From Evansella sp041820985 (GTDB taxonomy: Bacteria; Bacillota; Bacilli; Bacillales; Salisediminibacteriaceae): 64,000 nucleotides of DNA. The notes beneath the pieces were generated by a model, which saw only the letters and a program-made list of their open reading frames with translations, ran no database searches and was not told the origin of the DNA. Below, one piece after another: positions 52,111 to 61,219 of the stretch. The translations under genes and the position numbers were made by a program. The stretch spans positions 186,001-250,000 of the forward strand of contig NZ_JBGUAU010000001.1 of assembly GCF_041820985.1 (NCBI RefSeq), written 5' to 3'. The first letter of the stretch is position 1. The number at the start of each line of letters is the position of its first letter.

Positions 52111-52497
52111 GATAATTCCCCCTATAATTAGTTTGTATTTGTATTTGATAGTTTGTAACCAAAAATTTACTTATTTAAGAAGGTATATTCTTAGTAGTTT
52201 GTTCTTGTTGTTTTCATTTATTTGCTTTCTCTTTTTGTTTTTTTACTTTGTGTTCGTTAGTGGTCACTAACTATCTTTAATTACATTATATATCACTTAA
52301 GTTTGTGAACCACATCACATATGTGAACATTCCGTTGCAAACTTATGACTAAATTATGTCATCCATTTGAAAAAAACTAGTTAAATTTGTCATTACGTTT
52401 TTTACGACTAGAAGTACCATATACATTATGCAGGGAATGCGAATAAACCCAAAAGCCACCCAAATTCCTATTCGCGCATTCCCCTAAAAACAAAAAC
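52111..52497. other. AT-rich gap between doxX and minD
   Basis: No gene is seen. It should hold the doxX promoter. A hairpin GGGAATGCGAATA (about 52434) with TATTCGCGCATTCCC (about 52470) is the only clear structure. Confidence 0.5.
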
Positions 52498-52530
52498 AAA
52501 CCAAAGAGCACAACGCTCTTTGGTTTCAAG
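52498..52530 (-). terminator. Terminator after minD
   Basis: AAACCAAAGAGC and GCTCTTTGGTTT around ACAAC. It ends the mreB-minD transcript. Confidence 0.85.
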
Positions 52531-52545
52531 TCAATTGTTTAGCTA

Positions 52546-53343
52546 TTAAGCTCGAATCCCTAAAAATTTCTTCATTTTAGACATCATTCCACGGTCATTT
52601 TCGAGAGACAGTAGCGGAACTGTTTCTCCACAAATTCTTCGCGCAATATTTCGATATGCAATAGATGCCTTAAATTTTGGATTCATTGCAATAGGCTCTC
52701 CGTTATTGGAAGCCTTAATTACTTCATCCTCATCAATTACAATCCCTAGTAGCTCGATGGAAAGAATGGTTACAACTTCATCAATATCTAAGGAGTCACC
52801 GTTTTTACTCATATGTGGTCGAATTCGATTAATAACTAATCGAGGTGGCTCTACGTCTTCTTTTTCCAATAAACCGATAATACGATCTGCGTCTCTTACT
52901 GAAGAAATCTCTGGAGTCGTTACAACAATAGCTTTATTGGCACCTGCAACCGCATTTTTAAAGCCTTGTTCTATCCCTGCAGGACAATCGATTAAAACGT
53001 AATCATAGTCCTTTTTGATCTCTCCAATTAGTTTTTTCATTTGATGCGGCTCTACAGCTGACTTGTCCTTTGTTTGAGCAGCAGGTAGGAGAGTTAAGCA
53101 TTCAAATCGCTTATCAGTTACTAGTGCTTGATGTAAACGACATCGTTCTTCTACAACATCAACGAGATCATAGATAATTCTATTCTCTAAACCCATAACT
53201 ACATCTAAGTTTCGTAGTCCGATATCTGTATCGACTAGACATACTTTTTTTCCGGATAATGCGAGTGCTGTACCTAAATTCGCAGTGGTGGTAGTTTTAC
53301 CGACCCCGCCCTTTCCAGATGTTATTACGATAGCTTCTCCCAC
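52546..53343 (-). CDS. minD: Septum site-determining ATPase MinD
   Basis: 265 residues from GTG 53343 (AAAGGGGAG upstream). Deviant Walker A KGGVGKTTT (about 11-19), VDTDIGLRNLDVVMG, DYVLIDCPAGIEQGF, and a C-terminal amphipathic helix (SKMKKFLGIRA) that binds the membrane. With MinC it blocks division at cell poles. Confidence 0.96.
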   Translation of the reverse strand: MGEAIVITSGKGGVGKTTTTANLGTALALSGKKVCLVDTDIGLRNLDVVMGLENRIIYDLVDVVEERCRLHQALVTDKRFECLTLLPAAQTKDKSAVEPHQMKKLIGEIKKDYDYVLIDCPAGIEQGFKNAVAGANKAIVVTTPEISSVRDADRIIGLLEKEDVEPPRLVINRIRPHMSKNGDSLDIDEVVTILSIELLGIVIDEDEVIKASNNGEPIAMNPKFKASIAYRNIARRICGETVPLLSLENDRGMMSKMKKFLGIRA

Positions 53344-53455
53344 GTTTCTCTCCCCTTTCATTTCAACCTATATGTAAAAACTATCATTATAGTAAATAAT
53401 TTATTGTTCTCTGATTACTATCATTCTATCATGAAATAGTATGAAGCTGTAATTT

Positions 53456-54142
53456 TTATTGAACAAACGATAATTCTGGACGAATATTTGGTAGCCGCTG
53501 CAAGCGGTCGAGGACCATTTCTCCCGACTCATCAACATACGCACATTCCATCAATTGTACATCCTTTTCTTCTTTCTCTGGTGCGCGTCTAATAACACCG
53601 CCTATTCGTAATTGAGAGGGCAGCATGGAAGAAGCACAGATAACCGCTTCTGTATCTCCTTGAAAGCCGGCATGAGCCATCCCTAATAGTTTCCCCATAA
53701 CAAATATATTTCCAGTGGCCAAAACCGATCCACCGGGGTTGACATCACCGATGAGTAATAAGTCGCCATCCACTTCCACAACCTGTCCAGAACGAACAAC
53801 TTTTATAAGACGAGTTACCTGTTGTTTTTTCCGTAATGCTTCAGCTTCCTCTTTTGTAATGACGTCTGAGTCGATAGTTTCTATAATCCCTTGAATATAT
53901 TCAGATAGAGTATTGCTCAATATATCAATTTGGCTTTCCTCTAAATAGCGTTTCCCCGTTACAAGCTTCACCCTTACAAATGCACCCTCACTATCCATTG
54001 ACTTAGGGCGCTCCGATAGTTTTTCTTGTAACTCTAAGATAAGGGAGTCGAATGTACATTGATCATTAAGAAAAAATGTTAGTCCATCCTTCGTCCCTTT
54101 TATGAGTACGTTTTGGTGTTTTTTTAATTGCTTTGGTGCCAT
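53456..54142 (-). CDS. minC: Septum site-determining protein MinC
   Basis: 228 residues from ATG 54142 (GAGGTGAG upstream). The N-terminal FtsZ-binding domain (1-105) leads to the C-terminal beta-helix (about 115-215; VRSGQVVEVDGDLLLIGDVN, GNIFVMGKLLGMAHAGF). It inhibits FtsZ polymers with MinD, encoded 112 bp downstream. Confidence 0.94.
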   Translation of the reverse strand: MAPKQLKKHQNVLIKGTKDGLTFFLNDQCTFDSLILELQEKLSERPKSMDSEGAFVRVKLVTGKRYLEESQIDILSNTLSEYIQGIIETIDSDVITKEEAEALRKKQQVTRLIKVVRSGQVVEVDGDLLLIGDVNPGGSVLATGNIFVMGKLLGMAHAGFQGDTEAVICASSMLPSQLRIGGVIRRAPEKEEKDVQLMECAYVDESGEMVLDRLQRLPNIRPELSFVQ

Positions 54143-54201
54143 AAGTCTCACCTCAAACCCTCTCCAATGCACTATTTTTTAAAATAGTAAACAAATTTCT
54201 A

Positions 54202-54729
54202 TTACACTGTCTCTGCTTCTTCTTTTTTACGCTTTATATATTGGAACATCTTCTTTAATGGATATGCTGCTATGCACACAAAGGCAAAATTAATTAATAT
54301 GCTTGGTATAAAACGAGTATAGAGAAACTCCTCATGTATGATAGATGTTAATCCTAATAATAACATCATACCGTAAATATAGTAATCAAGCGTAGCAATT
54401 GCAATCATACATGTTATTACGATGATCGGTATGTTCCGTTGAAAAAATGGGATAGAGATAGATAGTAAATAAGTAATAAGTCCCATCCCGAAGGCATAGA
54501 CTCCAAGTATAGACATGAATATCACGTCATATATCACACCTAAAATGACCGCATACATAGTTCCGGTAGCCCTACCACGATAAATACCTGCAAATATAAT
54601 AATTGCAAATACCCACCGAGGAACAAATATATATGGTGTTCCAAACATATCCGATGCAAAAATTTGAAATACGGTTCCTTCAAATATGAAAAAAACGAAA
54701 AGGACGAGGAATAATAAGTAACGAATCAT
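54202..54729 (-). CDS. mreD: Rod shape-determining protein MreD
   Basis: 175 residues with five or six membrane helices; conserved pattern PYIFVPRWVFAIIIF near the N-terminus and GVIYDVIFMSILGVYAFGMG in the middle. The start overlaps the mreC stop by four bases. Part of the elongasome. Confidence 0.92.
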   Translation of the reverse strand: MIRYLLFLVLFVFFIFEGTVFQIFASDMFGTPYIFVPRWVFAIIIFAGIYRGRATGTMYAVILGVIYDVIFMSILGVYAFGMGLITYLLSISIPFFQRNIPIIVITCMIAIATLDYYIYGMMLLLGLTSIIHEEFLYTRFIPSILINFAFVCIAAYPLKKMFQYIKRKKEEAETV

Positions 54730-55661
54730 GACTCATCACCCTCATCCTCTGTCTCATCATCCTCTTCTTCCTCTTGCTCCTCTTCTTCCTCAAATTCAAT
54801 GTCTGGATCAATACCTGGATATAAAGAAGATGTACTTCGTTCAATTACTAACACGTAATCTAACTGTTGAAAATCTGCGGTAGGTTGTACGTATGCAGTT
54901 TGAGATAACCCAAATTCATCCGTTTCATAAGTGACAATTTCACCAATAAGTAGTTCACTTGGGAAAATACCTCCTAAACCGGACGTCCATACTAACATGC
55001 CTTCTTCTATTTCTGCATCAATATCCAGCCGTGTAAACTTCAACGTTCCTGTAGCGTCATCGATCCCCTCAATAAAACCATATATAGACTGTTCTCCATC
55101 AGCAAAGGCAGAAATTCGATTTGTTCGGTCATGGTCACTCAATAGCTGCACAGTAGAAGTAAATTGAGAAGTTTGGCTTATTTTTCCTACCAATCCTTTA
55201 GAAGTCATCACTGCCATGTTTACTTCAATTCCATGCTGTTCTCCTTTATTAATACCAATAAATTCGTTCCATCGATCAGGAGAACGATGAATAACAAGTG
55301 CAGTTCGCACATTGTATTGATTGAGACTTTCCCTCACATCTAATGATGCCATTAGTTCTTCATTATGTCTGCGAAGTTCATTCACTTCCACTTGAAGGGC
55401 GGCATACTCATCTAAATGTGACTTTAAAATACGATTTTCCTCATAAAGGTTCTTAATTTCATCTAGGTTCTCAAAGAAACCCGCTACAAAATGAGCGGGT
55501 CTTGAAAAGCCAGATTGAACCCAGCCGACGCTGTCCGTAATAAACTGCTCCGGCCATGATAAAGAACGACGTTCACTCATGGAGTACCCAATAAGTGCAA
55601 CGAGTATGATAATACATACAAGTAAGATGATGAGTCGCTTATTGGAAAAAAATGACTGCAT
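54726..55661 (-). CDS. mreC: Rod shape-determining protein MreC
   Basis: 311 residues from ATG 55661. One membrane helix (about 11-28), a coiled coil (about 65-110), and the MreC double-barrel domain (VIHRSPDRWNEFIGINKGEQ, LVGKISQTSQFTSTVQLLSD). The last 30 residues are almost only Glu and Asp (EFEEEEEQEEEEDDETEDEG), longer than in the B. subtilis protein. It scaffolds the elongasome outside the membrane. Confidence 0.93.
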   Translation of the reverse strand: MQSFFSNKRLIILLVCIIILVALIGYSMSERRSLSWPEQFITDSVGWVQSGFSRPAHFVAGFFENLDEIKNLYEENRILKSHLDEYAALQVEVNELRRHNEELMASLDVRESLNQYNVRTALVIHRSPDRWNEFIGINKGEQHGIEVNMAVMTSKGLVGKISQTSQFTSTVQLLSDHDRTNRISAFADGEQSIYGFIEGIDDATGTLKFTRLDIDAEIEEGMLVWTSGLGGIFPSELLIGEIVTYETDEFGLSQTAYVQPTADFQQLDYVLVIERSTSSLYPGIDPDIEFEEEEEQEEEEDDETEDEGDES

Positions 55662-55674
55662 TTGCGACACCTAC

Positions 55675-56715
55675 TTATCCTTTTCTATTTGATCGTACTG
55701 TAATACCAGCCTTTGATCTAAAAAGATGTAAATTCTCTAACGCTTTTCCTGTTCCGATTGCAACACAATCCAACGGGTTTTCTGAAACAAGAACTGGCAT
55801 GTTCGTTTCGTCTGAAAGAACCTTATCTAAATTACGTAATAAAGCTCCACCACCAGTCAAAACAATACCGCGATCCATAATATCCGCAGCAAGCTCTGGA
55901 GGTGACTGCTCTAATGTATCTTTTACCGATTGTATTATTTGTGCAACAGTATCTTCTAATGCTTTTGCTATTTCTACAGCTGAAATGGTGATTGTTTTCG
56001 GTAATCCACTAACTAAATCTCGTCCACGAATATCCATTTCATCTGCAGTATCTGGCGTGCCGGCAGAGCCAATTTCAAATTTAATTGCTTCTGCTGTACG
56101 TTCCCCGATCATTAAGTTGTATTTCTTTTTCACATATTGCGCGATTGCTTCATCCATTTCATCCCCAGCAACACGGACAGATTCACTTGTAACGATACCG
56201 CCAAGGGATATGATCGCTACTTCTGTTGTTCCACCACCGATATCAACAATCATACTTCCTGTTGGTTCCCACACTGGAAGATCTGCTCCAATAGCAGCAG
56301 CAAATGGCTCTTCGATCGTATATGCTTCTCTTGCACCTGCTTGCTTTGTAGCGTCTTCTACTGCTCTTTTTTCCACAGCAGTAATTCCAGATGGAACACA
56401 AACCATAACATTTGGTTTTCGAGTAAAAATACCACGTTGGCGCAAAGCCTGTCTAATAAAATATTTCATCATTGTTGCTGTTGTATCAAAATCAGCAATA
56501 ACTCCATCTTTCATCGGTCGAATCGCAACGATATTTCCTGGAGTACGTCCAATCATGTTTTTCGCATCATTTCCTACTGCTTCTATAGATCCTGAGTCAG
56601 TTCGAATTGCCACAACAGAAGGCTCACGTAAGATAACCCCTTTACCTTTTACGTAAACGAGGGTATTCGCAGTACCTAAATCAATTCCTAAATCTCTTGA
56701 AAAACCACCAAACAT
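55675..56715 (-). CDS. mreB: Rod shape-determining actin homologue MreB
   Basis: 346 residues. The actin-fold phosphate loops are RDLGIDLGTANTLVYVKGKG and MIVDIGGGTTEVAIISLGGI, and the adenosine motif GIVLTGGGALLRNL. AAGGGAGATTAC precedes the ATG. It directs lateral wall synthesis. It follows radC after a gap containing a repeat, and leads mreBCD-minCD. Confidence 0.97.
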   Translation of the reverse strand: MFGGFSRDLGIDLGTANTLVYVKGKGVILREPSVVAIRTDSGSIEAVGNDAKNMIGRTPGNIVAIRPMKDGVIADFDTTATMMKYFIRQALRQRGIFTRKPNVMVCVPSGITAVEKRAVEDATKQAGAREAYTIEEPFAAAIGADLPVWEPTGSMIVDIGGGTTEVAIISLGGIVTSESVRVAGDEMDEAIAQYVKKKYNLMIGERTAEAIKFEIGSAGTPDTADEMDIRGRDLVSGLPKTITISAVEIAKALEDTVAQIIQSVKDTLEQSPPELAADIMDRGIVLTGGGALLRNLDKVLSDETNMPVLVSENPLDCVAIGTGKALENLHLFRSKAGITVRSNRKG

Positions 56716-57297
56716 CTATGTAATCTCCCTTCATTATAAGAAAAGCATTCATGAAAAAATCAAAGTGTTATTTTGTAAATTAGTCACGAACTCATATCGT
56801 TAATTATACTCAATATTTTAAGGAAAGAGTAGCATTTTCATACGAACATCTAGAAAAACTTCTATGAATAAATAAAATGTCTATTTTTCCAAAAAAAATG
56901 ATACAAAAATCCTTATCTTATCCTAACATAATGATATTAACATGTACATGAGGGAAAGTGAGAATCAGAAATAAGAGAGGGAGTTAAATTCCCTCTCAGT
57001 GAGAAGGTTTAATTATATGTCTACCCAGAAAATACGTTGCTCAATACGTGGTTAACTTATCTAGTACTCCTAACTTTGTTGGTATATTCCATTCGCTCCA
57101 GTCCACTCCTTTCCTGTGGGGAGTTTGCCGAACCGAGCCCCCTCAAGCGCAAGCGCTCTGCGGTGTCTCGCCTCTGCTCTGCTTCCCACTGGAGTTCCGA
57201 TGGCATTCGCTCATTCCATCGGAAGTTTATAGTACTACTATACTTCCATACGGATTTTTATCCGCATGATAAATTCGTATACACTCATCCATACATA
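56716..57297. repeat. 582-bp gap between radC and mreB with a dispersed repeat
   Basis: 57018-57215 is a copy of the repeat at 19487: CCAGAAAATACGTTGCTCAA, AACTTATCTAGTACTCC, TTCCATTCGCTCCAGTCCAC and GCTTCCCACTGGAGTTCC. A hairpin GAGAGGGA...TCCCTCTC at 56972-56998 may terminate radC transcripts. The mreB promoter should lie between 56716 and 56960. Small ORFs inside the repeat are not coding. Confidence 0.65.
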
Positions 57298-57501
57298 TTA
57301 TATATACCCTTTCTCCTTCAACGAACAAAATTTTTTATCGCCGATGATGAGATGGTCGAGGAGGTCAATGCCTAGCATTCTACCGCATTGCACGAGACGT
57401 TTTGTAACCTCAATATCTTCGTTACTTGGTGAAACATCTCCGGATGGATGATTATGAAGGCAGACAATAGATGCGGCAGAATAGCGAAATGCTTCTTTGT
57501 A
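57298..57501 (-). CDS. radC: radC exon 2 (C-terminal 67 codons)
   Basis: It starts YKEAFRYSAAS and holds the JAMM/MPN+ metal motif HNHPSGDVSPSNED, then IEVTKRLVQCGRMLGIDLL and the family end LKEKGYI. It has no start codon. It is the direct continuation of exon 1 at 59984, separated only by the group II intron. The codon join is in phase 0. Confidence 0.9.
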   Translation of the reverse strand, partial: YKEAFRYSAASIVCLHNHPSGDVSPSNEDIEVTKRLVQCGRMLGIDLLDHLIIGDKKFCSLKEKGYI

Positions 57502-57562
57502 GTAGGGTAAGTACCCAGCGCCTTGCTTAATTACTTAAGTAGGTTTCCAAGCACTTCCCTCC

Positions 57563-57597
57563 AAACCGTACGTACTCCTCTCAGAGTATACGGCTTT
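57563..57597 (-). ncRNA. Group II intron domain V
   Basis: A 34-35-base hairpin with AGCCGTAT pairing with GTACGTACGGTT and a GAGA tetraloop. The AGC catalytic triad and the two-base bulge are the standard signs of domain V. Confidence 0.85.
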
Positions 57598-57604
57598 CCA
57601 TTTA

Positions 57605-59416
57605 TCAATCTAACTTCCCATTGTGTAAATCATGGTGGCACCTTTCACACATTGCAATTGTCTTACGATTTCTTGCAATCATGAACTGTTCCCATCGTTT
57701 TTTACCTTTTAGATTCTTAAGTTTATTTACATGGTGCATCTCCAAAGGAGTGTTATCCGTTCCACACCATTCACATTTTTCTGCTAAAAGGCGTTCGATA
57801 AGACTCGTTCTACCTCCATATTTTGTAGTATCAGTAACTAAGTCAACCTCTTCATTTTTTATCTTCGTATCTTTTTCCATTCTTTGTTCTATGAAATATG
57901 CAATACGTTGTCCTTCCTTCGTCTTATAACGAACGCCAAATGTACCGTTAATTGAGAATTTATTTATGATTTTGCTGACGGTACTTTTGTATTTTTTTGC
58001 ATAAGTTTTAATCATGCTAAATTTCATCGTTTGACGAAAAGATTGTAAAACATGTACATTACTAGCTAATCTGTAGTAATTATACAAGCCCCTTATTTCG
58101 GAATTGTATTGTCTTAATATTTCAAGGTCGTCATTATGGACTAAATACGTTCTATGAATCGGTTTCCATTGATTATTTTTTCCTAGACTTAACGCGCCTA
58201 AATCAATGAGTTTTTTGATGTATTTTTCATGCGGAACAAAAAGTTTGGCTTGGAAATTGAATTTCCTTTTTTGCGTGTCATTTGGCATTTTCATTGTTTG
58301 CCAATCCCTTGCCACTCTTATATCGTATCCAAGAAATCTTGCATCCTTTTTACTGTGCGTTATCAGCGTTTTTTCTGCACTAAGTTCAAGTCTTAGTTTA
58401 TCAGCTAGAAAATCAGTTAAATCCTGTTTGATTTTCTCTGTTTCTTCCTTACTCGCTATAACACCAATCAGAAAATCATCCGCATATCTCACATATTTCA
58501 TTCTTCGATAGTTCGGGTCAAACAGGTCTTTGCTGTCATGTTTTATTAGTTCTTTGTATAGAGCTTTTAATTCAATAGCTCGTTTCGTTCTGCTCTCTTT
58601 ATCTAAATGTGACCATTCACGTTTATTCTTATATTTCCGATGATTTATTCTCCCTGCTAAGTTATGATAGACGAGATTATGCTTTCTTTTATCACCTTTG
58701 TTGAAGTTGAATGTGTATTCCTCGACATATTTATCTAATTCATTAAGGTAAATATTAGAAAGAATTGGGCTAATAATGCCACCTTGTGGGGTGCCACTAT
58801 GTGTTTTATGAAAAATCCAGTCTTCTACATAACCTGCACGTAGGAATTTCCAAATCAATTTGATGAATTTCTCATCCTTAATTTTTCTCCTTAAGATGTT
58901 AATAAGAGTGTGGTGGTCGATATGGTCGAAGAAACCTTTTATGTCACCTTCAATGAACCATCGAGTTCCAGTAAAGGTGTTTTTGATTTGTTTGAGAGCA
59001 GTATGACAGCTTCTGTTCGGTCGAAATGCATGTGAGTTTTCAGAAAAATTGGGTTCATATATGCTTTCGAGAATTCTTCTAACAACTTCTTGAACTAGCT
59101 TATCTCCAAAGGTTGGCAAACCTAGTGGTCTTTGTTTTCCATTCTTCTTTGGGATATAAATTCTTCGTGCAGGATTTGGCTGATATGTCTGATTCTTGAG
59201 CTTTTCGATAAGAGTATTAATTCTCTCTAAACTCATTCCATCTATGGTGTCTTCATTAATACCTTTGGTGTTGCTACCTTTATTAGGGTAAATTTTTGAA
59301 TAGGCATCTAGAAAAAATTCAATGTTATATAGGTTCCGATACAATCGTTTGTAGGTATAATTTTTATCTTTTGCATTGGAAGTTAGACTGTTTAATACTA
59401 GTTTTGGATTTCTCAT
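57605..59416 (-). CDS. ltrA: Group II intron reverse transcriptase/maturase (HNH type)
   Basis: 603 residues. The reverse transcriptase domain (about 80-385) has the active site YADD (in VRYADDFLIG) and conserved GTPQGGIISPILSNIYL. The maturase X domain (about 400-510) follows. The C-terminal HNH endonuclease is CEWCGTDNTPLEMHHVNKLK with a later CERCHHDLH, all zinc and catalytic residues present. It helps fold and splice the intron and drives retrohoming. GGAAAGGAGCGAG precedes ATG 59416. No frameshift is seen, so it is probably active. Confidence 0.95.
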   Translation of the reverse strand: MRNPKLVLNSLTSNAKDKNYTYKRLYRNLYNIEFFLDAYSKIYPNKGSNTKGINEDTIDGMSLERINTLIEKLKNQTYQPNPARRIYIPKKNGKQRPLGLPTFGDKLVQEVVRRILESIYEPNFSENSHAFRPNRSCHTALKQIKNTFTGTRWFIEGDIKGFFDHIDHHTLINILRRKIKDEKFIKLIWKFLRAGYVEDWIFHKTHSGTPQGGIISPILSNIYLNELDKYVEEYTFNFNKGDKRKHNLVYHNLAGRINHRKYKNKREWSHLDKESRTKRAIELKALYKELIKHDSKDLFDPNYRRMKYVRYADDFLIGVIASKEETEKIKQDLTDFLADKLRLELSAEKTLITHSKKDARFLGYDIRVARDWQTMKMPNDTQKRKFNFQAKLFVPHEKYIKKLIDLGALSLGKNNQWKPIHRTYLVHNDDLEILRQYNSEIRGLYNYYRLASNVHVLQSFRQTMKFSMIKTYAKKYKSTVSKIINKFSINGTFGVRYKTKEGQRIAYFIEQRMEKDTKIKNEEVDLVTDTTKYGGRTSLIERLLAEKCEWCGTDNTPLEMHHVNKLKNLKGKKRWEQFMIARNRKTIAMCERCHHDLHNGKLD

Positions 59417-59983
59417 AGAGCCTCTCGCTCCTTTCCAATTTTGTATTAAACTGATAAACTACTCTCCTTCGCCATGTAATAGGCTTTCCCTATCTCAGAC
59501 TACTACGAGAGCTCCGTTGCCATATTGGATATTCAGACTCAAATTGTCATAGCCATTATTGGCGTTCCAACTTAGGCAATCCCCATTTAGACATTTAGAA
59601 ACATAGCAAATCAATAGTTTCGGATGTGACTTTCGCTCGTTTCTTCCATATAGAAGTTGGACGAAGTAGTATCACTTCATGCTTCTCGAAGTCTTTAAGA
59701 AACATGCATACTTCATATAGCGTTAATCGTTACCTCCCGCTATAGGTTCCCGTAGTCCTCCTTGAGCTATCATTCAAGCAATTCAGCTTTCATCCTTATC
59801 TATGAAGTTTCATCTCGCCATTCAGTCGTGTCTTGGTAACTAGACAACTTATGGCTTTGCCAACATGCTACACTCCCCGTTTAGTTTCCCTTACGGATAA
59901 GTTGGCTGATGATAGGGTGTTAATTGTGATATTTCCCTACTGCTTTGCCAAAGCAGATTTTCTAAATGCCCTTATGGGCGCAC

Positions 59984-60460
59984 AACCTCACGCGGATGCA
60001 CGATCGATGCATTTAGACTCCCGATGAAAATGGTTTGTTTATGTAGTACATGATTCTTTGTGTTTAAATAAAGACATACGAAATGCTCTTGTGTTAGATG
60101 ACGCATTTCCTCCATCATATAATTCGCCGCATCTTCTGGAGAGCGGATTGTGTAACGCTCTTCTATGGAAAACTGTTGTATTCTTTTTCCTAACTCCATG
60201 GCGGCCTTTAACAGAACTGCTTTAGCTTCACCAATACCTTTAATATCTTGCAGTTCTTTCACAGACGCTTCTCTAAGTAACTTAATACCATCAAATGACT
60301 GAAGTACTCTACCGGACAACTGAATGACTGATTCTGATCTTGTACCAGAACCGAGCAATATAGCGATCAACTCCTGATTTGAAAGTACATGTGCTCCTTC
60401 TTTCACCATTCTTTCTCTCGGACGTTCACTTTTCGGAACATCCCGAATCATCATTGCCAT
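59984..60460 (-). CDS. radC: radC exon 1 (N-terminal 159 codons)
   Basis: It starts MAMMIRDVPKSERPRERMV (AAGGAGGAG upstream), then the UPF0758 N-terminal helix-hairpin-helix region (LQDIKGIGEAKAVLLKAAMELG) and the start of the MPN domain (EHFVCLYLNTKNHVLHKQTI, SLNASIVHPREV). Read on into the intron it would stop after VRP. With exon 2 it gives 226 residues, close to B. subtilis RadC. Unspliced product would lack the metal site. The role of RadC is unsettled (repair, recombination or competence). Confidence 0.9.
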
Positions 60461-60527
60461 ACAAAAAACTCCTCCTTTATAACCCTACTATAAGAACGGA
60501 TGTAATAACAAAGGAGGAGGACCAGTC

Positions 60528-61106
60528 TTATGTTTGAGGGTAACCTTCTATTTCAAATTCCTTCAACGCACGAACAACTTTTGCAATAGGTAGTCCAACA
60601 ATAGAGAAATAATCACCTTTAATGCTTTCTACAAGGGTTGCACCGATGCCCTGTATTCCGTATGCGCCAGCTTTATCAGCTGGTTCTCCTGATCGAACGT
60701 ACGCATCTATTTCATCTTCTTCTAACGAATAGAATTTAACATCGGAGACTTCAAAAAAGGAAACATGTTTTTCCTTACTAACAATATACACACCAGTATA
60801 TACTTGGTGGGCTCTACCTGATAATCGTTGTAGCATTTCTTTTGCATCATATTCATCTTTCGGTTTTCCAAGAACGTGGTCATCTACTACTACAATCGTA
60901 TCTGCACCAAGAACGATAGCATGGGAAAAACGCGAATAAACTTCTTCCGCTTTCTGCTTTGCTAGAGAAATTACTAAATCACCAGGTGCTTCTTCATTAT
61001 TCATTTCTTCTTCAACTAAACTCGCTTCAATGGAAAAAGGTACGTGAACTTGCTTCAATAACTGTTTTCTTCTCGGAGATTGAGAGGCTAAAATTAAAGG
61101 TTTCAT
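60528..61106 (-). CDS. maf: Maf nucleoside-triphosphate pyrophosphatase
   Basis: 192 residues from ATG 61106 (AAGGGGG upstream). SQSPRRKQLL start, ADTIVVVDDHVLGKPKD, and GAYGIQGIGATLVESIKGDY match Maf enzymes that cleave dTTP, UTP and modified nucleotides (house-cleaning). It lies upstream of radC in the usual Bacillus order. Confidence 0.94.
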   Translation of the reverse strand: MKPLILASQSPRRKQLLKQVHVPFSIEASLVEEEMNNEEAPGDLVISLAKQKAEEVYSRFSHAIVLGADTIVVVDDHVLGKPKDEYDAKEMLQRLSGRAHQVYTGVYIVSKEKHVSFFEVSDVKFYSLEEDEIDAYVRSGEPADKAGAYGIQGIGATLVESIKGDYFSIVGLPIAKVVRALKEFEIEGYPQT

Positions 61107-61219
61107 GTGGACCCCCTTATCAAATAGTTGCTCCATTTGCTAAAGGTTGATATAAGTATACATAATATTAGCAAATGGAACAATTGTTTTTTGAAATTAC
61201 ATCATTCAAATGTTACTAA

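Larger units (their letters stand above)
57502..59983 (-). mobile_element. Group II intron inserted in radC
   Basis: About 2482 bp, on the coding strand of radC. The 5' end is GTGCGCCCATAAGGG, the standard GUGYG start. The 3' end is CCCTAC. Domain V is at 57563-57597 (AAAGCCGTATACTC, GAGA loop, GGAGTACGTACGGTTT) with the catalytic AGC; domain VI lies between it and the 3' splice site. The ribozyme part 59417-59983 precedes the ORF. In the ribozyme AACTTC can pair with the last exon bases GAGGTT (one wobble) and GGATG with CATCC, as candidate EBS1/IBS1 and EBS2/IBS2. Splicing joins HPREV to YKEAF. Confidence 0.92.

Noticed and set aside
55652..56656. Long ORF antisense to mreB (334 codons)
   Set aside because: It mirrors the codon pattern of mreB on the other strand; its protein is Ser/Thr/Ile-rich without any domain and has no ribosome site.
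57037..57375. ORFs crossing the radC-mreB gap
   Set aside because: They lie inside the dispersed repeat and run into radC exon 2 on the opposite strand.
57298..60460. radC as a plain pseudogene with two decayed parts
   Set aside because: The exons join without loss or gain of a codon at canonical intron ends and the maturase is intact, so splicing is the better explanation.
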